The position numbers and the translations under genes are program-made. The notes beneath the pieces are model-generated. The model had not been told where the DNA came from and ran no database searches. It saw only the letters and a program-made list of their open reading frames with translations. Shown here piece after piece: positions 1 through 9,886 of a stretch of 64,000 nucleotides of DNA (positions within the stretch are counted from its first letter, which is position 1; every line of letters begins with the position of its first letter). Source of the DNA: Oasisia sp. SBJ-2009 (lineage: Eukaryota; Annelida; Polychaeta; Sabellida; Siboglinidae); contig OZ024861.1 of the NCBI GenBank assembly GCA_964017155.1, positions 19,975,213-20,039,212 of the forward strand, written 5' to 3'.

Positions 1-73
1 TGCGTGAGTCGGTGTGTGTGTCGGTGCGTGTGTGTGTAAGTGGGTGCGTTTGTGTCTGTGTGTGTATGTGTGA
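1..73 (-). repeat. GT-rich end of a CA/GT-rich block
   Basis: The window opens inside GT-rich sequence (GTGTGTGTGTCGGTGCGTG style), the complement of the CA-rich family that dominates the next 30 kb. It passes directly into the 27-bp minisatellite at TGTGAGCATCCATCC with no unique sequence between. It is cut by the window edge, so its true length is unknown. Confidence 0.85.
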
Positions 74-540
74 GCATCCATCCAACCACCCCTACTTACC
101 GCATCCATCCATTCTCCTCTACTGAATGCATCCAACCATTCACCTCTATTTAACGCATCCATCCAACCACCCCTACGTAATGCATCAATTCAACCACCCC
201 TACATAACGCATCCATTCAACCACCCCTATTTAACGTATCCATCCAACCACCCCTACTTAGTGCATCCATCCATTCACCTCTACTGAATGCATCCAACCA
301 CCCACCCCTACATCACGCATCCATTCAACCACCCCTACTTAACGCATCCATTCAACCACCCGTATATAAAGCATCCATCCAACCACCCCTACATAACGCA
401 TCCGTCCTACCACCCCTACTAAACGCATCCATCCAACCACCTCTACTTAACCTATCAATCCAACCACTCCTACTTAATGCATCCATCCAATCACAACTAC
501 TTAACGCATCCATCCAACCACCTCTACTTAACGCATCCAC
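74..540 (+). repeat. Short 27-bp minisatellite array (about 17 units)
   Basis: Tandem 27-bp units with core CATCCATCCAACC followed by CCCCTACTTAACG, C-rich strand on +. Units vary mainly in the segment after CCCCTA (CTTA, CATA, TTTA, CGTA) and include the alternative unit with ATTCACCTCTACT in place of AACCACCCCTACT, and one TATATAAAG unit near 365. This is the same family as the 34-kb array at 29746-64000, so the family flanks the CA-rich region on both sides. The right edge runs into CA-rich sequence at GCATCCACACACGCACC, where the two families share GCATCCA. Confidence 0.93.
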
Positions 541-599
541 ACACGCACCGATACACACACACGCACCCACACACACGCACCCACACACTCACGCACACA

Positions 600-902
600 C
601 ACACATACACACACACAACATTCCACACACGCACACAAACACATATAGTTGCATCCACACCCACACGCACCCACATACACACACCACACACGCACACACA
701 CACCAACACACGCACACTCACACACACGCAGACATCCACATCCACACGCACCAACACGCACCCACACACGCAGACACACTCGCCAACACACACGCACTCA
801 CACACACGCACCCACACGCACACACACGCGACAACACACGAACACCCACACACACATGCACCACACAAGCATCCACACACACGCACCCACACACTCACAC
901 AC

Positions 903-944
<42 letters not shown>

Positions 945-3035
945 ACACCCACACACGCACCCACTCATGCACACACTCACGCACACACACGCGCAAAGAC
1001 ACGTACACATACAAAGATGCACCACGCACGCACACTCACACGCACCCACACATACACAAACACATGCACCCACAATGAAAAACCCACACACGCACGCACA
1101 CACGCACACACACACACACATGCGCAAGCACACGCACACATACACACACATGCACCACAAACGCACCTACATAAGCAAGCACCCACGCACACACACACAT
1201 ACACACACGCACACACCCACACACGCAAACACACACACACGCAACCAAAAACACACTTACGAACCCACCCAGACATGTTCCCACACACGCACGGACACAC
1301 ACGCACCCACACACGAATCAACACACGCACTCTCACACGCAGCAACACACGCACTCTCAAACACGTACCAACACACAAGCTCACACACACGCTCCCTCAC
1401 ACGCACCTACACGCGCACAAACACGCGCCAACACACGCATACACACACACGCGAATCGACACATGCACCCACACACGCACCGACACACGCATGCACACAC
1501 GCAAAAACAACCGCCAACACACACACACACACACAAACACACACATATGCACCCCCCCACATACGCCCACACACGCTCCAACACACGCACCCAAACACGC
1601 AACCCCACACACACACATACGCACCAACACGCACACGCACCTACACGCGCACACACACGCGCCAACACACGCACACACACAGGCACACACACACGAATCC
1701 ACACATGCACCCACACACACACATCGACACACGCACACACGGACATGCCCCCACAAACAGGCACCCACACACGAATCCACACGCACCCACACACTCACAC
1801 AGGCACACGCACACGCACACACACACACACACACAACATTCCACACATGCACACAAACACATATAATTGCACCCACACACACACGCACCCACACTGACAC
1901 ATACCACACACGCACACACGCACCAACACGCACGCCCACTCGCCAACACACACTCACACACACGCACCCACACGCACTCACACGCGACAACACACGAACA
2001 CCCACACACACATGCACCACACAAGCACCCACACACACGCATCCAAACCCGCATCCAAACACGCACCTACACACGCACACACACATGCACCCACACACCC
2101 GCACCCACACATGCACACACTCTCGCACACACACGCGCAAAGACACGCACACATACACAGATGCACCACGCACTTACCCTCACACGCACCCACACATACA
2201 CAAACACATGCACCCACACAGAAACACCCACATACGCACCCATATACGCACACACGCGCCCCAGTTCACGCACACACACGCAAACACAAACACACCCACA
2301 CCTACAAACGCACCCACATGCTTCCACACACGAACACACATGTGGAAGCACACGCACACATACACACACATGCAAAACAAACGCACCCACATAAGCACGC
2401 ACCCCCCCCCCCCCACACACACACACATACACACACGCACACACCCACACACGCAAACACATACACACAACCAAAAACAAACTTACGAACCCACCCAGAC
2501 ATGTTCCCACACACGCACGGACACACACGCACCCACACACGAGTCAACTCACGCACTCTCACACGCACCAACACACGCACTCACACACATGCACCAACAC
2601 ACAAGCTCACACACACGCTCCCTCACCGGCACCTACACGCGAACAAACACGCGCCAACACACGCATACACACACACGCGAATCCACACATGCACCCACAC
2701 ACGCACCGACACACGCATGAACACACGCACAAACACCCGCCAACACACACACACAAACACACATATATGCACCCCCCCACACACACACACACACTCGCGC
2801 GCGCAGTCACGCACGCGCACGCACACACCAATCCACACACGCACCCTGACACGCACCAACACACGCAGTCACACACATACACCCACACACACGCACCCAA
2901 ACACACGCACCCACACGTGCACCCACACTCGCACACACACGCGCCAACACACGCACCCACACACGCACCCACACACACACGAATCCACACTTGCACGCAC
3001 ACACCCACCGACACACGATTCGACACACGCACACA
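600..3035 (+). repeat. Tandem duplication of about 1.22 kb inside CA-rich domain 1
   Basis: Two copies, about 600-1817 and 1818-3035. Paired landmarks include AACATTCCACAC at 617 and 1835 (offset 1218) and GAACCCACCCAGACATGTTC at 1261 and 2487 (offset 1226). The block with several ACCCCCCCCAC-like cytosine runs near 1551 and 2770 also pairs. Copies differ by scattered substitutions and small indels, so the duplication is not very recent. Edges are approximate. Confidence 0.75.
2402..2414 (+). repeat. Poly-C tract, 13 C
   Basis: An uninterrupted run of 13 cytosines inside the CA-rich domain, in the second copy of the 1.22-kb duplication. The matching place in the first copy (around 1188) reads ACCCACGCACAC, so the homopolymer expanded after duplication or is a sequencing artefact. 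Confidence 0.9.
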
Positions 3036-3068
3036 CTTTCTCTGTCTCTCTCGCTCATTCTGTCTCTC
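3036..3068 (+). repeat. CT-rich marker element (first copy)
   Basis: A short polypyrimidine island, CTTTCTCTGTCTCTCTCGCT then CATTCTGTCTCTC, followed by CACACGCGCGCACACACACA. It interrupts the CA-rich sequence and recurs about a dozen more times between 11375 and 25313, always next to a CGCGCGC stretch. It marks module C of the CA-rich satellite. Confidence 0.85.
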
Positions 3069-3477
3069 ACACACGCGCGCACACACACATAAACACACAA
3101 ACGCACACAGAGCCAAATACCCAGCCATACACGCACCCACCCACACACACGCACCCACACACACGCACCCACACATGCTCTCACACACGCACCCACACAC
3201 GGATCCACACATACGCGCCAGCACACACACACACACACACTAACCTATACACAAGCACCCATACACGCACCAACACAGGCACACACGCGCGCCAAAATAC
3301 GCACACATACACTCACACACATGAACGAAACACGCACCCACGCACACGCACCCAAGCACGCACCCACACCCACGCACCCACACACACGCGTCCACACACG
3401 CACACATACACCCATACACACGCACCCACGCTCGCACACATAAACACAAATGCACCACACACGCACCCCACACACGC

Positions 3478-3515
3478 GCCACAGACACAAACACGTCTTT
3501 GTGTGTGCGTGTGTG
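3478..3515. repeat. CA-to-GT inversion junction
   Basis: The strand composition flips here from CA-rich to GT-rich around ACACAAACACGTCTTTGTGT. The sequence on either side is self-complementary (CACAAA with TTTGTG across a 6-base spacer), the form left by a fold-back or an inversion. Confidence 0.8.
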
Positions 3516-4112
3516 TGGGTGCGTGTGTGGCTGCGAGTGTGGGGTTGCGTGTGTGTGGGTGGATGTTTTTGAGTTCATGTGTTGATGCGTGTGTGCGTAT
3601 GGGTGCTTGTTCTTGCGCGTGTGTTTGTTTGTGGGTGTGTGTGGGGGTGCGTATCTGTGGGTGCGTATCTGTGAGTGCGTGTGTGTGTGGGTGCGTTTGT
3701 GTGTGAGGGTGCGTGTGTTGGCGTGTGTGTGTGTGCGTGTTTAGGTGCATGTGTGGGTGGCTGCGTGGATGTGGGTGGGTGGGTGTGGGTGGGTGTGTAA
3801 GTATGTGTGAGTGCGTGTGTGTTTGTGCATGCGTGTGTGTGGGTGCGTGTGAGGTGCATGTGTGTGTGTATGTGTGCGTGTGTTTGCGCGTGTGTGTGCG
3901 TGTGTTGGTACATGTTTGTGTGCGTGTGTCTGTCCGTGTGAGCGTGCGTGTGAGTGGAGTAGTGTGTGGTTGCGTATGTGTGTGTTTCGTGTGAGCATGT
4001 GTGTGTCTGCGTGTGTGTGTCTGCGTGTGTTGGCGTGTGTGGGTGCGTGTGTGGGTGCGTTTGTGCGGTTGCATGTGTGGGTGCTTGCGTGGATTCGTGT
4101 GTGTGCGTGAGT
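3496..4112 (-). repeat. GT-rich block 1 (inverted CA-family)
   Basis: 617 bp of GT-rich sequence, the complement of the CA family. The part from about 3713 on matches GT blocks 2 and 3 (for example GTTGGCGTGTGTGTGTGTGC and GTGAGCATGTGTGTGTCTGC). The first 215 bp, with GGATGTTTTTGAGTTCATG, has no counterpart there. No 30-bp array precedes it, unlike blocks 2 and 3, so the first macro-repeat copy is truncated on its left. Confidence 0.88.
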
Positions 4113-4425
4113 CACACACATGAACGACACACACCCATACACACGCACCGAAACTCGCACCCACAAACGACATTCACACACACTCACACACACAGACACA
4201 CACACACTCGCACACACACCCTCACACGTACCCACACGCACCCACACACGCACACACACGCGTCAACACACGCAAACACACACACACCTACACACACCCA
4301 CATGCGCACCCACACACGCATCCATATACACACACGCTCACCAGCGCAAGCACAGACACGCACCCACAAACACGCACGCACACACGCACGCACGCATCCT
4401 CACACCTGCCCACACAAGCACCCGG
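4113..4425 (+). repeat. CA-rich block of macro-repeat copy 1
   Basis: Starts at the GT/CA switch GTGAGTCACACACATGAACG and ends at CACAAGCACCCGG before the 30-bp array. It carries ACACATGAACGACACAC, related to the ATGAAGGACAC marker of module C, and ends with a stretch containing CACCAGCGCAAGCAC and GCACGCACGCATCCTCACAC that resembles sequence near 26.6 and 28.7 kb (module D). Confidence 0.88.
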
Positions 4426-5246
4426 TAATCATTTCTAATCACTTCGGGCCCGCTTTATCCTTTATAATACCTTTCGGACCCCCTTAATCCTTTCTAATAA
4501 CTTGCGGACGCGCATAATCCTTTCTAATCACTTGCGGACCCGCTTAATCCTGTCTAATCACTTGCGGACCCGCGTAAACCTTTCTAATCACTTGCGGACC
4601 CGCGTAGTCATTTCTAATCAGTTGCGGACCTGCGTAATCCTTTCTAATCACTTGCGGACCCACGAAATCCTTTCTAATCATATGCGGTGCCGCGTAATCC
4701 TTTCTAATCACTAGCGGACCCGCGTAATCCTTTGTAATCACTTGCGGACCCGCGTACTCCTTTCTAATCACCTGCGGAGCCGCGTAATACTTTGTAATCA
4801 CTTGCGGACGCGGGTAATCGTTTCTAGTCACTTGACGAACCGCGTATTCCTTTCTAATCACTTGCGGACCCGCGTAATCCGCGTAATTCTTTCTAAACAC
4901 TTCCGAACGCGCGTGGTCTTTTTCAATCACTTGCGGATGCGCGAAATCCTTTCTATTCACTGGCGGACCCGCATAATCCTTTCTATTACCTTGCGAACCC
5001 GCGTAATTCTTTATTATAACTTGCGGACGCGCGTAATCCTTTGTAATCACTTGCGAACGTGAGTACTCTTTTGAATTCCCTTTCGGACCCGCTTAATCCT
5101 TTCTAATCATTTGCGGACGCGAGTTATTCTTTGTATTCACTTGCGGACGCGCGTAATCCTTTTTAATCACTAGCGGACCCGCGTAATCCTTTCCAATCAC
5201 AAGGGGACACGCAAAATCCTTTCTAATTACACGCCGACGCGCTTGC
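4426..5246 (+). repeat. 30-bp minisatellite array 1 (about 27 units)
   Basis: Tandem 30-bp units with CCTTTCTAATCACTTGC and GGACCCGCGT as key parts. Each standard unit holds the small inverted repeat GCGG-AC-CCGC. Units vary by point changes and keep strict 30-bp spacing apart from a partial doubling near 4870 (CGCGTAATCCGCGTAATTC). Because 30 is a multiple of 3, a 10-residue periodic frame stays open on each strand; this is not evidence of coding. Array 1 lacks seven units present in array 2. Confidence 0.95.
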
Positions 5247-5270
5247 GTTTGTGTGTGTGTTTGTGTGTTT

Positions 5271-5278
<8 letters not shown>

Positions 5279-5328
<50 letters not shown>
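5279..5328. repeat. Pure (GT)25 microsatellite
   Basis: An uninterrupted run of 25 GT dinucleotides, 50 bp. The matching tract in macro-repeat copy 3 is 37 bp (7295-7331), so the locus is length-variable between copies. Confidence 0.95.
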
Positions 5329-5330
<2 letters not shown>

Positions 5331-5370
5331 ATGTGTTTGTGTCAGGTGTGTCAGGTGCGTGTGTGTGTGT

Positions 5371-5385
5371 GGGGGGGGGGGGGGG
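5371..5385 (+). repeat. Poly-G tract, 15 G
   Basis: Fifteen guanines in a row after a GT run. The matching tract in macro-repeat copy 3 (7388-7403) has 16 G. Confidence 0.92.
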
Positions 5386-5637
5386 TGCGTGTGTGATGCA
5401 CGTGTATGTGTGTGTGTGTTTGCGCGTGTGTGGGTGTGTGTGTGTTTGTGCATGTTTGTGTGTGGGGGTGTCGGGGCGTGTGTGGATTAGTGTATGTGTT
5501 CGTGTACGTTGGCGTGTGTGTGTGTGCGTGTTTGGGTGCGTGTGAGGGTGGCTGCGTGTATGTGGGTGGGTGTGTGTATGTGTGTGTGAGTGCGTGTGTG
5601 TTTGTGCATGCGTGTGTGTGTGTGTGTGTGTGTGTGT

Positions 5638-5650
5638 GGGGGGGGGGGGG
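5638..5650 (+). repeat. Poly-G tract, 13 G
   Basis: Thirteen guanines followed by TGCGTGTGAGGTGCATG. In GT block 1 the same place (about 3840) has only GGG before TGCGTGTGAGG, and in block 3 it has 17 G, so this homopolymer expanded within the macro-repeat family. Confidence 0.92.
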
Positions 5651-5917
5651 TGCGTGTGAGGTGCATGTGTGTGTATGTGTGCGTGTGTTTGCGCGTGTGT
5701 GTGCGTTTTTTGGTACATGTTTGTGTGCGTGTGTCTGTCCGTGTGAGGGTGCGTGTGAGTGGAATAGTGTGTGATTGCGTATGTGTGTGTTTCGTGTGAG
5801 CATGTGTGTGTCTGCGTGTGTGTGTCTGCGTGCGTTGGCGTGTGTGGGTGCGTGTGTGGGTGCGTTTATGCGGTTGCATGTGTGGGTGCTTGCGTGGATT
5901 GGTGTGTGTGAGTGTGT

Positions 5918-5987
5918 CACACACATGAACGACACACACCCATACACACGCACCGAAACACGCACCCACACACGACATGCACACACA

Positions 5988-6034
<47 letters not shown>

Positions 6035-6240
6035 CCTCACACGTACCCACACGCACCCACACACGCACACACACGCGTCAACACACGCAAACACACACAC
6101 ACCTACACACACCCACATGCGCACCCACACACGCATCCATATACACACACGCTCACCAGCGCAAGCACAGACACGCACCCACAAACACGCACCCACACAC
6201 GCACGCACGCATCCTCACACCTGCCCACACAAGCACCCGG
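5918..6240 (+). repeat. CA-rich block of macro-repeat copy 2
   Basis: Begins at the self-complementary switch GTGTGTCACACAC and matches the copy 1 block almost throughout, with an expanded pure CA run near 5999-6022. Confidence 0.9.
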
Positions 6241-7272
6241 TAATCATTTCTAATCACTTCGGACCCGCTTTATCCTTTATAATACCTTTCGGACCCCCTT
6301 AATCCTTTCTAATAACTTGCGGACGCGCATAATCCTTTCTAATCACTTGCGGACCCGCTTAATCCTGTCTAATCACTTGCGGAGCCGCGTAAACCTTTCT
6401 AATCACTTGCGGACCCGCGTAGTCATTTCTAATCAGTTGCGGACCTGCGTAATCCTTTCTAATCACTTGCGGACCCACGAAATCCTTTCTAATCATATGC
6501 GGTGCCGCGTAATCCTTTCTAATCACTAGCGGACCCGCGTAATCCTTTGTAATCACTTGCAGACCCGCGTACTCCTTTCTAATCACCTGCGGAGCCGCGT
6601 AATACTTTGTAATCACTTGCGGACGCGGGTAATCGTTTCTAGTCACTTGACGAACCGCGTATTCCTTTCTAATCACTTGCGGACCCGCGTAATCCGCGTA
6701 ATTCTTTCTAAACACTTCCGAACGCGCGTGGTCTTTTTCAATCACTTGCGGATGCGCGAAATCCTTTCTATTCACTGGCGGACCCGCATAATCCTTTCTA
6801 TTACCTTGCGAACCCGCGTAATTCTTTATTATAACTTGCGGACGCGCGTAATCCTTTGTAATCACTTGCGAACGTGAGTACTCTTTTGAATTCCCTTTCG
6901 GACCCGCGTAATCCTTTCTAGTCGCTTGCAGATCCGCGTAGTCCTTTCTAGTAACTTTCGGACCCGCTAAATCCTTTCTAATCTCTTGCGAACGTGCGTA
7001 ATCCTTTCTAATCCCTTGCGAACCCGCGTAATCCTTCCTATTAACTTGCGGACGCGCGAAATCCTTTCTATTCAATTGTGGATGCGCGTAAACCTTTCTA
7101 ATCTCTTGCGGACCGGCGTAATCCTTTCTAATCATTTGCGGACGCGAGTTATTCTTTCTATTCACTTGCGGACGCGCGTAATCCTTTTTAATCACTAGCG
7201 GACCCGCGTAATCCTTTCTAATCACAAGGGGACACGCAAAATCCTTTCTAATTACACGCCGACGCGCTTGCG
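6241..7272 (+). repeat. 30-bp minisatellite array 2 (about 34 units)
   Basis: The longest 30-bp array. It matches array 1 unit for unit with offset 1815 up to about 6905, then holds exactly 210 bp (seven units) not present in array 1, after which the offset is 2025. The extra units show variants such as TAGTCGCTTGCAGATCC and TTCAATTGTGGATGC. It ends with the same GGGGACACGCAAAATCC and CGCCGACGCGCTTGCG units as array 1. Confidence 0.95.
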
Positions 7273-7287
7273 TTTGTGTGTGTGTTT

Positions 7288-7334
<47 letters not shown>

Positions 7335-7387
7335 TGTTTATGTGTTTGTGTCAGGTGTGTCAGGTGCGTGTGTGTGTGTGTGTTTGT

Positions 7388-7403
7388 GGGGGGGGGGGGG
7401 GGG
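7388..7403 (+). repeat. Poly-G tract, 16 G
   Basis: Sixteen guanines, in the position of the 15-G run of macro-repeat copy 2. Confidence 0.92.
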
Positions 7404-7627
7404 TGCGTGTGTGATGCACGTGTATGTGTGTGTGTTTGCGCGTGTGTGGGTGTGTGTGTGTTTGTGCATGTTTGTGTGTGGGGGTGTCGGGGCGTGTGTA
7501 GATTAGTGTGTGTGTTCGTGTATGTTGGCGTGTGTGTGTGCGTGTTTGGGTGCGTGTGAGGGTGGCTGCGTGAATGTGGGTGGGTGTGTGTGTATGTGTG
7601 TGTGAGTGCGTGTGTGTTTGTGCATGC

Positions 7628-7641
<14 letters not shown>

Positions 7642-7658
<17 letters not shown>
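7642..7658 (+). repeat. Poly-G tract, 17 G
   Basis: Seventeen guanines, the longest homopolymer seen in the window, in the position of the 13-G run of copy 2. Confidence 0.92.
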
Positions 7659-7927
7659 TGCGTGTGAGGTGCATGTGTGTGTATGTGTGCGTGTGTTTGC
7701 GCGTGTGTGTGCGCGTTTTTTGGTACATGTTTGTGTGCGTGTGTCTGTCCGTGTGAGGGTGCGTGTGAGTGGAATAGTGTGTGATTGCGTATGTGTGTGT
7801 TTCGTGTGAGCATGTGTGTGTCTGCGTGTGTGTGTCTGCGTGCGTTGGCGTGTGTGGGTGCGTGTGTGGGTGCGTTTATGCGGTTGCATGTGTGGGTGCT
7901 TGCGTGGATTGGTGTGTGTGAGTGTGT

Positions 7928-7997
7928 CACACACATGAACGACACACACCCATACACACGCACCGAAACACGCACCCACACACGACATGCACACACA

Positions 7998-8050
<53 letters not shown>

Positions 8051-8244
8051 CCTCACACGTACCCACACGCACCCACACACGCACCCACACGCGTCAACAC
8101 ACGCAAACACACACACACCTACACACACCCACATGCGCATCCATATACACACACGCTCACCGGCGCAAGCACAGACACGCACCCACAAACACGCACCCAC
8201 ACACGCACGCACGCATCCTCACACCTGCCCACACACGCACACTG
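7928..8244 (+). repeat. CA-rich block of macro-repeat copy 3
   Basis: Matches the CA blocks of copies 1 and 2 but lacks a short ACCCACACACGC-type element near 8138 and ends with ACACACGCACACTG instead of ACACAAGCACCCGG. It holds a pure CA run of about 39 bp near 8000-8038. Confidence 0.9.
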
Positions 8245-8593
8245 TAATCATTACTAATCACTTCGGACCCGCTTTATCCTTTATAATACCTTTCGGACCC
8301 CCTTAATCCTTTCTAATAATTTGCGGACGCGCATAGTCCTTTCTAATCACTTGCGGACCCGCATAATCCTGTCTAATCACTTGCGGACCCGCGTAAACCT
8401 TTCTAATCACTTGCGGACCCGCATAGTCCTTTCTAATCAGTTGCAGACCTGCGTAATCCTTTCTAATCACTTGCGGACCCACGTAATCCTTTCTAATCAT
8501 ATGCGGTGCCGGGTAATCCTTTCTAATCACTCGCGGACCCGCGTAATCCTTTGTAATCACTTGCGGACCCGCGTACTCCTTTCTAATCACTTG
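8245..8593 (+). repeat. 30-bp minisatellite array 3 (about 11.5 units, truncated)
   Basis: Matches the first eleven to twelve units of arrays 1 and 2, including the irregular leading units with ACCTTTCGGACCCCCTTAATC. It ends inside a unit at a junction with the CA-rich domain, consistent with a deletion or translocation breakpoint. Confidence 0.93.
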
Positions 8594-9774
8594 AATCCAC
8601 ACACGTGCCACACACGCTCCCACATACGCCCACACACGCGCCAACACGCCCACACACAAATCTACACAAACAAACGCACCTACTCTCACACGAACCCACA
8701 CATGCACCCACACACGCACCCACATACGCCCACACCCGCGATAACATACGCACACACACCCACACACACAAACGCAACTACACTCACACGTGCCCACACA
8801 CGCACCCACACACGCACCCACACACTCACACGCGACAGCACAAGCAAACACACACGCACACACACACTCACACACACGCACCCACACACGCACACACACA
8901 CACTCCCAAACACGCAACAACCCACGCACATACACGCGCCAACACACGCACACATACACCACACACGCACCCAGACCCACACATGCACCCACACCCACGC
9001 ACGCACCAACTCCAACGCACCCACACACACGCACCCTCACACCCCCACACATGCACCCATACACACACACGCACCACACTCGCATCCACACACACACATG
9101 CGCACACACATACACACATACACACACACGCACCGACACACAAACACCCACACACGAATTCACACACGCACCCACACACGGACCGACACACGCACACAAA
9201 CATACACCCACGCACACACACACGCGCGCCAACATACGCACACATACACACATGAAGCACCCACACACACGCTACCAAACACGCACCCACACCCACACAC
9301 CCACACAAACGCGCCCACACACGCACACATAGACATACGCACCACACACGCACCCACACACAGGCATCCACACACACACAAACACAAGCAAACACACGCA
9401 CACAAATACACCCATACATACGCACACACACATACATGCACGCACAAACACACACGCACGCACACACATATACATTTGCCCACAGACGCACGCACACACA
9501 CGCACCCACACAGATACCCACCCACGCACCAACACAATACACACGCAACCATATACACGCACACCCAGACATGCCCCACACACAGGCACCGCCACACGAA
9601 TCCATTCACGCACCCACACACGTTCTGTGTCTCTCGCACTCTCACCGACTCACGGACTCACACACACAATACACACCACACATGTACCCACCCACACATA
9701 CACGAACGCACCCACACACACGCACGCATACACGAATCCACACACGCACCCACACACTCAGCAACACACGGACA
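8594..9774 (+). repeat. CA-rich segment of mixed modules with a degenerate CT marker
   Basis: CA-rich sequence after the truncated macro-repeat. It contains a divergent CT marker at about 9621-9650 (GTTCTGTGTCTCTCGCACTC), the related ATGAAGCACCC at 9252, and the recurrent AAACACAAGCAAACACACGC near 9379. It looks like an older or rearranged version of module C. Confidence 0.6.
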
Positions 9775-9824
9775 CACACACATACACCCACACACACACG
9801 TCCACCAATTAGCACACACGCACA

Positions 9825-9826
<2 letters not shown>

Positions 9827-9880
<54 letters not shown>
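9827..9880. repeat. Pure (CA)27 microsatellite
   Basis: An uninterrupted 54-bp CA run, the longest pure dinucleotide tract noticed in the window. The matching place in the related copy at 18.4 kb has only about ten CA units. Confidence 0.93.

Positions 9881-9886
<6 letters not shown>

Larger units (their letters stand above)
541..3495 (+). repeat. CA-rich degenerate repeat domain 1
   Basis: About 3 kb made almost only of C and A on the + strand, with regular interruptions giving words such as CACACACGCACCCACACACG, ACGAATCCACACA and ATGCACCACACACGC. The interruptions are not random: long stretches recur in order, so this is a decayed complex satellite rather than a pure dinucleotide run. Open frames exist on both strands (for example 477-2720 on +, rich in His and Thr), but they follow from composition. 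No gene is supported. Confidence 0.9.
3713..5246. repeat. Composite macro-repeat, copy 1 (partial on the left)
   Basis: GT-rich block, then CA-rich block, then a 30-bp array, in the same order as copies 2 and 3. The start of the 30-bp array lies 1815 bp before its match in copy 2 (4426 against 6241). The left part of the GT block is missing compared with copies 2 and 3. Confidence 0.85.
5247..5917 (-). repeat. GT-rich block 2
   Basis: Follows the 30-bp array at GCTTGCGTTTGTGTG and ends at the GT/CA switch near 5918. It holds a pure (GT)25 run at 5279-5328 and two guanine homopolymers at 5371-5385 and 5638-5650. It is homologous to block 3 over its full length and to block 1 over its right part. 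Confidence 0.9.
5247..7272. repeat. Composite macro-repeat, copy 2 (complete)
   Basis: The most complete copy: GT block 5247-5917, CA block 5918-6240, 30-bp array 6241-7272. The GT/CA switch sits 2010 bp before its counterpart in copy 3 (5918 against 7928). Confidence 0.88.
7273..7927 (-). repeat. GT-rich block 3
   Basis: Homologous to GT block 2 along its whole length, differing by dinucleotide run lengths, homopolymer lengths and a few substitutions (for example GTGCGCGTTTTTTGG against GTGCGTTTTTTGG). It ends at the same GT/CA switch as block 2. Confidence 0.9.
7273..8593. repeat. Composite macro-repeat, copy 3 (truncated on the right)
   Basis: GT block, CA block and the first eleven to twelve units of the 30-bp array. 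The array stops mid-unit at TTCTAATCACTTG, where AATCCACACACG of the CA-rich domain takes over. The end of the array and the following GT block of a full unit are missing. Confidence 0.85.

Noticed and set aside
477..2720. Open frame of about 747 codons rich in His and Thr
   Set aside because: Crosses from the 27-bp array into CA-rich repeat, has no complex domain, and the same composition is open in other frames and on the other strand. It is explained by base composition.
3036..3068. Polypyrimidine tract as a splice acceptor
   Set aside because: No following AG-exon context, no matching donor and no coding sequence nearby; it recurs as part of a satellite module.
3496..4112. Cys/Val-rich minus- or plus-strand proteins in GT-rich blocks (for example 3713-3994)
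   Set aside because: TGTGTG reads as Cys-Val in any phase; this is a composition artefact.
4426..5246. CRISPR array, suggested by regular 30-bp repeats
   Set aside because: Units are contiguous with no unique spacers, no cas genes are present, and the context is eukaryotic satellite.
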